From Methanosarcinales archaeon (GTDB taxonomy: Archaea > Halobacteriota > Methanosarcinia > Methanosarcinales > Methanogasteraceae), in NCBI GenBank assembly GCA_003661105.1, contig QMVM01000001.1:1-32058 (forward strand): a stretch of 32,058 nt of DNA. The letters run 5' to 3'. Below the pieces are notes generated by a model. That model worked only from the letters and a program-made list of their open reading frames with translations. It ran no database searches and was not told where the DNA came from. Shown here in pieces: positions 24,251 through 31,877 of the stretch (positions are counted from its first letter, which is position 1; every line of letters begins with the position of its first letter). Position numbers and translations under genes: made by a program.

Positions 24251-24616
24251 TCAGGGTTCACGATCCTTCCTGCCTTTCTCGAAGACCGAAGGAAGATGTA
24301 CTATATACCTCCCGTCTTCCTTCATAGACATAATAATCTCTTCCCGCTCGAGCAGCGATTCAAGATTCAGTTCATAAGACCCCTTCTCCAGGATGCGGAT
24401 CGATTCGACCTCCATATCAGGCACCGTCTCCTTTTTTTCTTCCACCTTATCCGACTGCGTTTCCGCATCAGTGTCTTCTGCATCCGTCTTGGTCTCGGTC
24501 ACTGATTTTGCTGGCACGTACAGAAACTTGTTCCACCCACAATTCGGACAGCCGTTTAAGATGTCGACTGAACCGTCCTCAAATATATGTTCGCAGTTGG
24601 TGCATTTGTGGGGCAT
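24251..24616 (-). CDS. Zinc-ribbon protein (COG3364/OapC-like)
   Basis: A 121-residue protein with an N-terminal zinc ribbon (MPHKCTNCEHIFEDGSVDIL, then NGCPNCGWNKFLYVP) made of two CxxC pairs, an acidic low-complexity linker (about 40-65, Glu/Asp/Lys/Thr-rich) and a C-terminal region with SIRILEKGSYELNLESLLER and DGRYIVHLPSVF. This layout matches archaeal zinc-ribbon proteins of the COG3364 type; no precise role is established. It stands alone, with the serA operon downstream on the same strand but more than 440 bases away. Confidence 0.8.
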   Translation of the reverse strand: MPHKCTNCEHIFEDGSVDILNGCPNCGWNKFLYVPAKSVTETKTDAEDTDAETQSDKVEEKKETVPDMEVESIRILEKGSYELNLESLLEREEIIMSMKEDGRYIVHLPSVFEKGRKDREP

Positions 24617-25188
24617 AGCTGTTATTTTGTTCTCATGGGTATTCTTTTTATCTATCGCGGAGGTGTGTCACCTTGCCTGGGTGTTATGCCAAAACCACAA
24701 GTGTTGCGGACATCCAAAACCAGAGGCAGCAGATGCAAGACTTAGATCAACAATTGCCTGCGCTAACGCACAGCATCAGGGCAACTTACGCAGCCGCTTA
24801 TGTATAACTATGATAAAGACGATATTGCTGAATACTCCACACCGAAAAAGAAGCGATGGAAATTGTCGAAAGAAGATGGAAAACTGATTTGGAGACATTT
24901 AAAAGATATACAGAAGCGAATCCGTTCCGTAGAATAGTTGCCATTACCGATGAGGAGGTACTGAGGATTTGTGAAAAACTAAAGAAGAAAGCCGAATGAG
25001 CCTCACCAACGGATTATGAATGCTTCCCAGTTTATGGTGAGGCGCAAGTCGCACTCCCTTCAGTTATGCGCTCTGCTCTCGTCTCTGCCACCGCACCAGA
25101 TATGCAATTGCGAGCACCCTGCGCGGCACAACTTTTAAGAATGCCAGAACCAAAGTCACAGTCCGACACAATATCGGAGTTATCATAA
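24617..25188 (+). other. 572-base intergenic region with small frames and an inverted repeat
   Basis: No full gene is evident. It contains a 47-codon frame (listed separately), an inverted repeat GCCTCACC/GGTGAGGC (25000-25007 and 25036-25043), and CTTTTAAG at about 25130, which is a plausible TATA box for trpB2. The stretch 24700-24900 has coding-like composition in more than one frame, as expected of a decayed gene. Confidence 0.5.
24856..24999 (+). CDS. Small 47-residue protein or gene remnant
   Basis: ATG 24856 opens MEIVERRWKTDLETFKRYTE and runs through ANPFRRIVAITDEEVLRICE to TGA at 24997-24999, ending in a lysine-rich helix. The composition is protein-like and charged, but there is no good ribosome site and the same frame is open only a few codons upstream. 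It may be the C-terminal end of a degraded gene. No family recognised. Confidence 0.3.
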   Translation: MEIVERRWKTDLETFKRYTEANPFRRIVAITDEEVLRICEKLKKKAE

Positions 25189-26547
25189 ATGGACGTTACG
25201 AAGATCACACTCGACGAAAATGAACTGCCAAAGCGTTGGTATAACATTGCAGCAGACCTGCCAACCCCACTTGATCCGCCGCTTAACCCGCAGACAAAGG
25301 AGCCAATCACTCCGGATGATCTGTCTGCGATCTTCCCGATGTCGCTTATCAAGCAAGAGATGAGCACAGACCGGTGGATTGATATTCCAGGCGAGGTTCG
25401 CGACATCTATGCGCTCTGGAGACCGACCCCGCTGTACCGGGCGATGCGACTGGAGAAGGCACTGAAGACGCCTGCCAAAATCTACTACAAATGGGAAGGT
25501 GTAAGCCCGCCCGGAAGCCATAAACCAAACACGGCAGTTGCGCAGACGTATTACAACGCAAAAGCCGGAATCGAGCGGATCACGACCGAAACCGGAGCCG
25601 GGCAGTGGGGATCTGCACTCTCGTTCACCACACGCCTCTTGGATCTTGAATGCACTGTGTACATGGTCAGGGTCAGTTACGACCAGAAACCATACCGCAG
25701 GATAATGATGGAGACGTGGGGCGGGAAAGTGTTCCCAAGCCCGAGCAATAAGACCGAATGCGGAAGACGATTCCTTGCAGAGGCACCAGATACCACAGGC
25801 AGTCTTGGCATGGCGATATCAGAGGCGGTCGAGGATGCTGCAACGCATGATAATACAAATTACGCGCTCGGATCTGTTCTCAACCATGTGATGCTGCATC
25901 AGAGCGTGATCGGGCTTGAGATACAGAAGCAGTTTGAGATTGCGGAAGAGACTCCTGATATCATGTTCGGATGCGTTGGCGGCGGAAGCAACTTTGCGGG
26001 CGCGGTATTCCCGTACATCGGAGATACCTTACAAGGGAATGCGGACGGCCCAAGAATCGTGTCATGCGAACCTGCATCATGTCCAACGCTCACGAAAGGC
26101 GTGTATGCGTATGATTTCGGAGATACCGGGCAGATGACCCCGCTTCTGAAGATGTACACACTCGGACACGACTTTGTTCCGGCAGGCATCCACGCGGGAG
26201 GGCTCCGGTACCATGGCAACTCGCCACTATTGTCGAAACTGACACATGAGGGCTACATGGATGCGGTTTCATGCAAGCAGACCGATGTGTTTAAGTCAGC
26301 GCTCCTCTTTGCGAGAACCGAAGGGTTCATACTTGCGCCAGAGACTGCACACTGCGTACACAGTGTTGTCGAAGAGGCGCTGCGGTGCAGACAGACTGGC
26401 GAAGAGAAAGTGCTCTTCTTCTGCGGAAGCGGGCACGGAGACTTTGATCTTGTTGCGTATGATGACTATCTAAACGGCCGGATCGTGGATCCGGAAGAAC
26501 CGACCGAGGCTATAAAACGGTCGATATCGAAATTACCAGAGGTGTAA
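25189..26547 (+). CDS. trpB2: Tryptophan synthase beta chain 2 (TrpB2 type)
   Basis: A 452-residue fold-type II PLP enzyme joining indole and serine to tryptophan. The long N-terminal extension (KRWYNIAADLPTPLDPPLNP) and overall length identify the TrpB2 subfamily rather than classic TrpB. PLP Lys112 lies in SPPGSHKPNTAV; TETGAGQWGSALSF follows, and CVGGGSNFAGAVFPY supplies the phosphate-binding glycines. GSGHGDFDLVAYDDY is near the end. No trpA is nearby; TrpB2 proteins often work alone or in salvage of indole. A small basic protein gene follows 3 bases after the stop. Confidence 0.93.
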   Translation: MDVTKITLDENELPKRWYNIAADLPTPLDPPLNPQTKEPITPDDLSAIFPMSLIKQEMSTDRWIDIPGEVRDIYALWRPTPLYRAMRLEKALKTPAKIYYKWEGVSPPGSHKPNTAVAQTYYNAKAGIERITTETGAGQWGSALSFTTRLLDLECTVYMVRVSYDQKPYRRIMMETWGGKVFPSPSNKTECGRRFLAEAPDTTGSLGMAISEAVEDAATHDNTNYALGSVLNHVMLHQSVIGLEIQKQFEIAEETPDIMFGCVGGGSNFAGAVFPYIGDTLQGNADGPRIVSCEPASCPTLTKGVYAYDFGDTGQMTPLLKMYTLGHDFVPAGIHAGGLRYHGNSPLLSKLTHEGYMDAVSCKQTDVFKSALLFARTEGFILAPETAHCVHSVVEEALRCRQTGEEKVLFFCGSGHGDFDLVAYDDYLNGRIVDPEEPTEAIKRSISKLPEV

Positions 26548-26550
26548 GAT

Positions 26551-26724
26551 ATGGGAAAAACAGGAAGTATCCAATGGGTGAAGATCAAGAACAGGAAGGG
26601 CAAGGTTCGACTGGTAGAGCATAACCATGTGACACACAAGCGACCCGGTCCGGCACAGCGCTACTCATCTGCGGGTACAAAGAGACGGCGGATAAAGCGA
26701 TCTGAAAAAGTGGTTGCAAAGTAA
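26551..26724 (+). CDS. Small basic protein, DUF5350-like
   Basis: A 57-residue, strongly basic protein beginning MGKTGSIQWVKIKNRKGKVR and ending in KRRRIKRSEKVVAK, with a central HKRPGPAQRYSSAGTK. It resembles the short DUF5350 proteins of methanogens, and the basic tail suggests nucleic acid or ribosome binding. GAGGTG 8-9 nt upstream overlaps the end of trpB2, and the ATG lies 3 bases after the trpB2 stop, so they share a transcript. It is too short for many gene finders. Confidence 0.7.
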   Translation: MGKTGSIQWVKIKNRKGKVRLVEHNHVTHKRPGPAQRYSSAGTKRRRIKRSEKVVAK

Positions 26725-26742
26725 GTGCCTGTACGCAGGCAC
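26725..26742 (+). terminator. Hairpin directly after the small basic protein
   Basis: GTGCCTG, loop TACG, CAGGCAC: a perfect 7-bp stem starting at the base after the TAA stop. It is not followed by a T-run, so it may be a processing or stabilising hairpin at the end of the trpB2 transcript. Confidence 0.45.
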
Positions 26743-26884
26743 AGGCAGGGCGGCGGGACCCTTCTACGGTTTCCCGGGTTCTCTGGTTCCCTGTGAATGC
26801 ACACAGGCGCACAAACGTTCGCGGATACGCTGCATTACAATCCCTTTCAGGGAAGTTTAAGATCAAAAGCCGCCCACTGGTAAC

Positions 26885-27724
26885 ATGATGAAAGTTTACG
26901 CAGTGCTTGGCGATCCGATCAGCCACAGCAAGTCTCCTGCTATGCATAACGCGGCATTCGGGGCACTTGGGATGCCGTGCACATACCACGCGTTTCGGGT
27001 GCGCCCATCAGACCTTAAAGATGCGATATACGGAGCAAAAGCACTCGGGTTTGGCGGACTTAACCTGACCATCCCGCTCAAAGAAGATGCGCTGAAATAC
27101 GTCGAACCCGATCCGATCGCAGCGCGGATCGGTGCTGTAAATACGATCGACTTCGCTGACGGAATCACCGGGCACAACACAGATGGAATCGGCGCGATGC
27201 ATGCGCTTGAGGATGCTGGCGTCCCGGTTGCAGGCAGAAATATCCTGATCATCGGCGCGGGTGGTGCGGCGCGGGCGATTGCGTTTCAGTTCGGGTACAG
27301 CGGCGGGGATATCGTTATCGCGAACAGGACAAAGGAACGAGCAGACAGGCTTGCCCGCGATGTGAGGGGCGGACTATCCGAACTCGGGAAAACCCCCTCG
27401 ATCGAGAGCATCGGGCTTGGCGCGATACCAGAGAAGATCGCTGACGCGGACATCCTGATCAATGCCACATCGATCGGGATGCATCCCAATATCGATGCAA
27501 CACCAGTGCCCGCAGGTCTCCTGCGCCCCGGACTTGCCGTGTTCGATATCGTATACAACCCCCGCCGCACAAGACTGCTCCTGGAAGCAGAGCAGAAGGG
27601 CGCCACCATCGTCGAAGGTGTGCGAATGCTCGTGCATCAGGGCGCGGAGGCGTTTTTGATATGGACTGGAAGAGAGCCGCCTGTTGATGTGATGGTTGAG
27701 GCGGTGGTTCGGGAACTGCGGTAA
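26885..27724 (+). CDS. aroE: Shikimate dehydrogenase
   Basis: A 279-residue NADP-dependent enzyme reducing 3-dehydroshikimate, part of chorismate synthesis and thus of tryptophan supply. Shikimate-binding motifs SHSKSPAMHNAAF and NLTIPLKEDAL (with the catalytic Lys) come first, then NTDGIGAMHAL, the Rossmann loop GAGGAARAIAF and NATSIGMHPN. All key residues are present and the length is normal. Two tandem ATGs (26885, 26888) are possible starts. A TTTAAG box about 33 nt upstream is the likely promoter. Closeness to trpB2 fits a shared aromatic-amino-acid theme, but the hairpin and promoter suggest separate transcription. Confidence 0.95.
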   Translation: MMKVYAVLGDPISHSKSPAMHNAAFGALGMPCTYHAFRVRPSDLKDAIYGAKALGFGGLNLTIPLKEDALKYVEPDPIAARIGAVNTIDFADGITGHNTDGIGAMHALEDAGVPVAGRNILIIGAGGAARAIAFQFGYSGGDIVIANRTKERADRLARDVRGGLSELGKTPSIESIGLGAIPEKIADADILINATSIGMHPNIDATPVPAGLLRPGLAVFDIVYNPRRTRLLLEAEQKGATIVEGVRMLVHQGAEAFLIWTGREPPVDVMVEAVVRELR

Positions 27725-27770
27725 AGTGTAGTGGGAAAGGTTCCGGGCTTGGGGGTGGTTTTGCGGGTGA

Positions 27771-29108
27771 TTAGAAATCATCTATGTCACACGCAACAAA
27801 CCCCTTGTCCACCAGATTGTCCTTCCCTTCGATCTTCCTTGCCACAATCCCGAAATATTCTTTCCGAGAATCGCTGTTCCACTGCACGGATTTCGCCTTC
27901 TCCGATAAGTCCTCGAGTATTTTCTCTGCCTGCCAACAAGTCAAATTCTGCCATTTACATTCAACAAACAATATCTCTTTTGTTGCATCGCGTAAGGCGA
28001 CAACATCGATTTCCTGGTCCTTGTGCCACCACTTTCCAATTTTTGAGAAACCGAATATCCGGTCTCTTTCTTTTATCAAAAATTGCCTGACAACCTCCTC
28101 AAAAACACCGCCCAAATAAGTACTGTAATCTTCCTTAACGACGTTTATATCAAATATGCCCTCTTCAATAGAACTCAAATTCGGATAAATATACCTGAAC
28201 CAGAATTTAAGGAAATTATCGTTTAAATAATATCTGCCAAGCCTCGATTTTGGATTCTCAGTAACCGGAACAGCTCTTTTGATCATCCCGACTTCGATCA
28301 GATTCCTTAAATAAGGGCTGATATCTGTCCTTTTTACCTTTATAAAATTCTTAATCTCGTTTAACTTTGTTTTCCCGTGAGCGATGGCTTCCAGTATTAG
28401 TTTGTAGGTGCTCACATCTTTAAATTCGTATCGCATAAGAAAATCCACTTCATCCCCCAAAATACTTCGTTTTTTCGTTAGTTCTCCCTCCAACCACTGC
28501 CAAAAAGGTTTATCTATCTCTATCAGGTAAAACGGAATCCCGTCTGCAAAACCGTAAATTTCAACAAGTTCTCTGGTTCCTGCCACCGGAAAAAATCTTT
28601 CAAGATCAAAGAAAGAGACTGCTTTAAGCTCTATAGAACCTGTTCTCCGCCCATAAAGTGGGCTGGCGTAATCAAGCACCCTGGATGTCATTATGGAGAC
28701 TGAAGAGCCGAGCAAAAAGAGTTTCAATTCTGAGTCCTTGAGCGTGATGTCTATGATCGATTGGAATATGTTGAGGATATTTGCATCTTCGTGGATCATA
28801 TTCTGGAATTCATCGATAACAACGACTTCTGTCTTGTTTTCCAGAAATTCAAAGAGGACTTCCCAATCGGTTTTTAATTTTGAAACTTCTGGATAGTGAC
28901 GGGCGCAAAGGGAGTGAAACCTATCCAGATTTCTCGCACCAACAGCCAGATAATATATTCTTCCTATGTTTTCGGTTGCTTTCAGGATTAATTCTGTTTT
29001 GCCGATTCTTCTCCGGCCATAAAGGATTATGAACTCAAATCTGCGGCTGTTCAAAACATCGCTCAATTCAGACAGTTCTTTTTCCCGGTTCTTGAACTGT
29101 ATAATCAT
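27771..29108 (-). CDS. Archaeal AAA-type ATPase with C-terminal DUF234 nuclease-like domain
   Basis: A 445-residue protein of the expanded archaeal ATPase family. Walker A is GRRRIGKTEL (residues 31-40), Walker B is VVVIDEFQNM (about 115-124), and KLFLLGSSVSIM is sensor-1-like. A winged-helix segment (KLNEIKNFIKVKRTDISPYL) separates the ATPase from DUF234, where EIDVVAL and FVECKW give the D...ExK pattern of PD-(D/E)XK nucleases. Such genes are abundant and variable in archaea, often single and laterally moved; a defence or mobile-element role is suspected, not shown. AT-richer than its neighbours aroE and purP, which fits acquisition. The TATA box lies about 25 nt before the ATG, so the mRNA is probably leaderless. 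Confidence 0.85.
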   Translation of the reverse strand: MIIQFKNREKELSELSDVLNSRRFEFIILYGRRRIGKTELILKATENIGRIYYLAVGARNLDRFHSLCARHYPEVSKLKTDWEVLFEFLENKTEVVVIDEFQNMIHEDANILNIFQSIIDITLKDSELKLFLLGSSVSIMTSRVLDYASPLYGRRTGSIELKAVSFFDLERFFPVAGTRELVEIYGFADGIPFYLIEIDKPFWQWLEGELTKKRSILGDEVDFLMRYEFKDVSTYKLILEAIAHGKTKLNEIKNFIKVKRTDISPYLRNLIEVGMIKRAVPVTENPKSRLGRYYLNDNFLKFWFRYIYPNLSSIEEGIFDINVVKEDYSTYLGGVFEEVVRQFLIKERDRIFGFSKIGKWWHKDQEIDVVALRDATKEILFVECKWQNLTCWQAEKILEDLSEKAKSVQWNSDSRKEYFGIVARKIEGKDNLVDKGFVACDIDDF

Positions 29109-29110
29109 CG

Positions 29111-29139
29111 TTATACTAATTGCAATTATACTATTTAAG
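29111..29139 (-). promoter_or_regulatory. ATPase gene promoter with flanking TTATACTA repeats
   Basis: A TATA box (CTTAAATAG on the minus strand, 29131-29139) precedes ATG 29108. Between and overlapping them are two direct copies of TTATACTA (29111-29118 and 29126-29133) around the palindrome TAATTGCAATTA. The placement over the start region suits a repressor site. Confidence 0.45.
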
Positions 29140-29190
29140 ATTTCTGAACTGTCGTAAGTTGTTCAGGACAAAGCTGCTAAAGCACTGGAA

Positions 29191-30210
29191 CTACGACACA
29201 ACATCCCCGAGCCGCTCCATCTCGATCGCAAGCTTGATCTCCTGCGCGATCCTTTTTCCGGTGGATAGATCGGGTTCGATCAGATCAGAGTATGGCGAGC
29301 CGGATATGAAGAGATTCGTACCCGCAACGATCCGGGCTGATATCTCGAAGACCTTGAACTCGAGCGTGTCGGTGCAGATCGTTTCGAGGCAGAACGGACC
29401 GATCATCCCGCCAAAGAGTTCGATCGACCGTGCAACGACTCTCTCGCCGAGATCAAAGACCTTTGGCAGTAACGACTCCCGCAGAACCATCGGCAGGTTG
29501 CCTGTGACCACAAAACTTGGATCGATGCCCGAAGACGCACCGATCTTGTAGAGTTCGTCGATGTTGGACTCGATCCGTCTGTCGATTCCAAGTAGTTCGA
29601 GCGTACCATCTCCGACACGGTAACCATCAGTTCTGAGCGGAGAGTAGAAGAAGTGTAGATAGTATCTCGACCCGAGCACGAATTCCTGAATCACGTGCTC
29701 CTGACCAGTTTCGATCTGTGCTTCAAATTCCTCTTTGTTATTCGCTATGAAAAACCCGCGCCCGCCTTTTGCGCCATGATACTTCACGATCACAGGGCGA
29801 TCGATCCCATCAGGCGACGAAAACTCAGACGGTACGGGAACGCCTGCGCTTGTGAGCCAGTCGCGCTCCTTTACCCGGTCAGATTCCCATTCGAGTACCG
29901 CCTTGTTACCGAAACTCGGAATCTCAAGGCGCGCAAAGTCTGACGCGCCGAGGTACTCAACAAAGGACCCGTGAGGGATGATGATTACATTTTTCTCGAT
30001 TAATTCAGGAGTTTTTTCGACTATCTCCTGATACGAGTTGACAGAAAAGAATTCATCCGGCTTTGCTCTCGGAAATGCGTCATAAAATTTAGGAGGCTTT
30101 CCGAGACAGATGCCAAGCGTTTTAAACCCCTCTTTGCGCGCGCCGTCGAATATCTGGAGGCTTGTGTGCGAGCAGACCGTGGCAATGGTTGGAATGTTGT
30201 TTCCTGTCAT
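29191..30210 (-). CDS. purP: 5-formaminoimidazole-4-carboxamide ribonucleotide synthetase
   Basis: A 339-residue ATP-grasp enzyme using formate, ATP and AICAR to make FAICAR, the archaeal folate-independent step of purine synthesis. The N-terminus IPTIATVCSHTSLQIFDGAR is characteristic, followed by NVIIIPHGSFVEYLG, the ATP-binding VIVKYHGAKGGRGFFIA and ATP-grasp blocks EHVIQEFVLGSRYYLHFFYS and FKVFEISARIVAGTN with the metal-binding Glu. Length is typical. The TAG stop is followed by unrelated sequence, and the C-terminus (LAIEMERLGDVVS) looks natural. It lies just downstream of tRNA-His on the same strand. Confidence 0.95.
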   Translation of the reverse strand: MTGNNIPTIATVCSHTSLQIFDGARKEGFKTLGICLGKPPKFYDAFPRAKPDEFFSVNSYQEIVEKTPELIEKNVIIIPHGSFVEYLGASDFARLEIPSFGNKAVLEWESDRVKERDWLTSAGVPVPSEFSSPDGIDRPVIVKYHGAKGGRGFFIANNKEEFEAQIETGQEHVIQEFVLGSRYYLHFFYSPLRTDGYRVGDGTLELLGIDRRIESNIDELYKIGASSGIDPSFVVTGNLPMVLRESLLPKVFDLGERVVARSIELFGGMIGPFCLETICTDTLEFKVFEISARIVAGTNLFISGSPYSDLIEPDLSTGKRIAQEIKLAIEMERLGDVVS

Positions 30211-30248
30211 GGATGCAGCGGGTTGGTATGTAGGCGGGTATGTAAGTA

Positions 30249-30321
30249 GGCCGGGGCCGGGATTTGAACCCGGGTCGTGGGATCCACAGTCCCATAGGAT
30301 GACCAGCTACCCTACCCCAGC
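30249..30321 (-). tRNA. tRNA-His (anticodon GTG)
   Basis: A full cloverleaf reads on the minus strand: acceptor GCTGGGG/CCCCGGC, D arm with AGCTGG, anticodon arm GGGA-CTGTGGA-TCCC giving anticodon GTG, and T arm ACCCGGGTTCAAATCCCGG. The discriminator base is C73, as required for histidine identity. The base at -1 is T, so the G-1 must be added after transcription, and no CCA is encoded. No intron. Confidence 0.93.
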
Positions 30322-30354
30322 ATTGTGGTTGGGTGTCAATCATAAGATTGCTTG

Positions 30355-30367
30355 AGAATATAAAAAG
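30355..30367 (-). promoter_or_regulatory. TATA box of tRNA-His
   Basis: CCTTTTTATATTC on the minus strand, about 40 bases upstream of the mature 5' end; the purP message may read through from the same promoter. Confidence 0.55.
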
Positions 30368-30589
30368 GTTGGCTTGCAGCGGGGGTGCGCCAGCGTAAAT
30401 GTTCCTCGTGTTCTTCGTATGATCTGGTAAGTTGCGATATATCAGCGACTATCTGAGCCAGGCATACACCAAGATCGGTACGAATACGGTGGAAAAATGA
30501 AATTATTGTAATCCGTGTAGTGGCTTCGGCGTTGTTTCGCAGACCGTGGCTGATAGGGCTTTTAGCCACAGATTAACACTGGAGCGCCG

Positions 30590-31016
30590 AGATAAATTCA
30601 CACTCGCCAGCTGGTGAAAATCCGAGCCTCGAGGAAAGGATAGCCACCACCTCCTAACTGAACCCCGCACCCGGTCCGGTAACGGACTGATGTGAGGCCG
30701 GGGGGATGGGATACCAGGCCACAACGAAGGGTGTTCGGTTATAAGCCCGAAATTCTGATGATTCCGGAAGCCGACGTCTTCAGTGTGACGGAAACGCTGC
30801 ATTCACACCACCGTTAGTCGGGTCCTCCGGTCTTGGAATATAGCAGAGAGTTCTGGGGCATTGCGAGGTGATGGGAGTCAGAGCGCGGTCTCGGACCATA
30901 GCACGGTATCAATGGGGGTGCTTGGGTTCTCGGGATGCCCAATATGCTCTCTCCGTAGTAAGAGTATGCGTTATCAAGCCTATAAACGGCAAGATACCGC
31001 AAATGGCGTATTGGGA
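30590..31016 (+). mobile_element. Group II intron 5' ribozyme fragment (domains I-III part), plus strand
   Basis: The plus strand is purine-rich with many GAAA/GTAA-type loops and reads like domain I of bacterial-type group II introns: GCTGGTGAAAATCCGAGCC followed by CGAGGAAAGG, CCGGTAACGGACTGATGTGA and CTTCAGTGTGACGGAAACGC, then TCACACCACCG. No open maturase follows in this orientation; instead at about 31017 the sequence meets the 3' end of a minus-strand intron piece. The 5' boundary (GTGYG) is not found, so the start is approximate. About 250 bases to the left (30322-30580) hold no gene, only a hairpin GTGGCT/AGCCAC and the shared 17-mer at 30560-30576. Confidence 0.6.
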
Positions 31017-31095
31017 GTAGCAGATTAAGAATAGGGCGGTTACCCGCCCTTTCTCATCTCAGAACGGTGCGTGAGACTTTCACCTCACACCGCTC
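31017..31095 (-). ncRNA. Group II intron domains V and VI and 3' end, minus strand
   Basis: Positions 31095-31062 form an exact 34-nt domain V: it starts GAGC with the AGC catalytic triad, has a GGTGAAAGT tetraloop region and ends CCGTTC. It is followed by a domain VI stem (AGGGCGG-GTAA-CCGCCCT, with a candidate bulged A in TTCTTAATC) and a 3' terminus near CTAC at 31020-31017. Domain V looks intact, so splicing chemistry could in principle be supplied if domain I were in the same strand. Confidence 0.75.
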
Positions 31096-31648
31096 AAGCA
31101 TTTCATAACCCTTTCAGTACCTGGGCGGCTGTTTGGTCCTATAATCCCAGCATTCATGCACATAGTCCAACCTTTTGGTTTATCCCATCTCGTCTTGTAC
31201 CAGTTACTTAGTTTCAGAGCCTTCTGTCTGAGTTTCCCCGGTTTAAAGTACTTTAGATCGAGATATGGATTTTTATCCAGCTTCAGACCGATATGTCTAA
31301 CAATCTTCATATCTGAAAAGCGTTTTAGCCGGTTCTTCTTCATAGAGAACACCCAGTTTCGCATCCCAATGCTATGCCAGTACTTTCTGGCAATCCACTT
31401 CTTGGATTTGTTCGGATGTCTCCTCTTAGCCCATCTCCAGAGCATATTCCAGACAGTACTGTCTAATTTGCTGAATACCTATTTAGATACGACTGAACGA
31501 TGGTAATTCGACCAGCCAGTAATGATGGGATTCAGAGCATTGATGAGGTCCTCCTGTTTCCAAGCTTTCGCTCGTTTGATCACGTCACTGATCTTTCGAG
31601 TGACTTTCTCAATCGACTTCCTGGATGACTTTTGGCATAATCCAAACC
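31080..31648 (-). pseudogene. Group II intron maturase/reverse transcriptase, C-terminal remnant with TAG
   Basis: Only the X (maturase) domain remains: RKSIEKVTRKISDVIKRAKA, then LINALNPIITGWSNYHRSVV, SK, an in-frame TAG at 31479-31481, and VFSKLDSTVWNMLWRWAKRR with HPNKSKKWIARKYW. Intact relatives have a glutamate codon where the TAG stands. The whole reverse transcriptase domain (YADD region) is missing upstream, and no HNH endonuclease cysteines follow, so the protein is dead as an RT. The frame ends with TGA inside domain V. Homology seems to begin near 31645, where unrelated sequence takes over. Confidence 0.8.
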
Positions 31649-31762
31649 ATGATATATACCACCGATGAAGACGGTGATGTTCCGCAGGTTGAGATCTGGG
31701 TTTCACGGGCTAATATCGAGTGGCACATCCTCGATCTCCCGATTGGGCGTGGCGCGGGCTGA
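31649..31762 (+). other. Orphan 37-codon frame at the intron-fragment boundary
   Basis: ATG 31649 opens MIYTTDEDGDVPQVEIWVSR and ends IGRGAG before TGA. The composition is protein-like, with no ribosome site. It begins almost exactly where maturase homology on the other strand ends, so it may be the 3' end of a gene cut by the intron or rearrangement. No family recognised. Confidence 0.3.
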
Positions 31763-31769
31763 ATTATAA

Positions 31770-31814
31770 AATTGTCTAAAAATTAAGTTGGTGAGACACT
31801 ATATGCATCTCACC
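31770..31814 (-). terminator. Probable terminator of tfb
   Basis: On the minus strand, 63 bases after the tfb stop, GGTGAGA pairs with TCTCACC (31790-31796 and 31808-31814), followed by a T-rich run (AATTTTTAGACAATTTT). Confidence 0.5.
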
Positions 31815-31877
31815 TTCCCGTATCACAATCACATAACACGAAGCACCAGCGAAACCCCTTAGCACCCCCACCCGGGA

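Noticed and set aside
30122..30355. Small frames across the tRNA-His gene
   Set aside because: The region folds as a complete tRNA with its own TATA box.
30503..31002. Small minus-strand frames of 62-99 codons
   Set aside because: They lie across the plus-strand ribozyme-like sequence and show no protein family.
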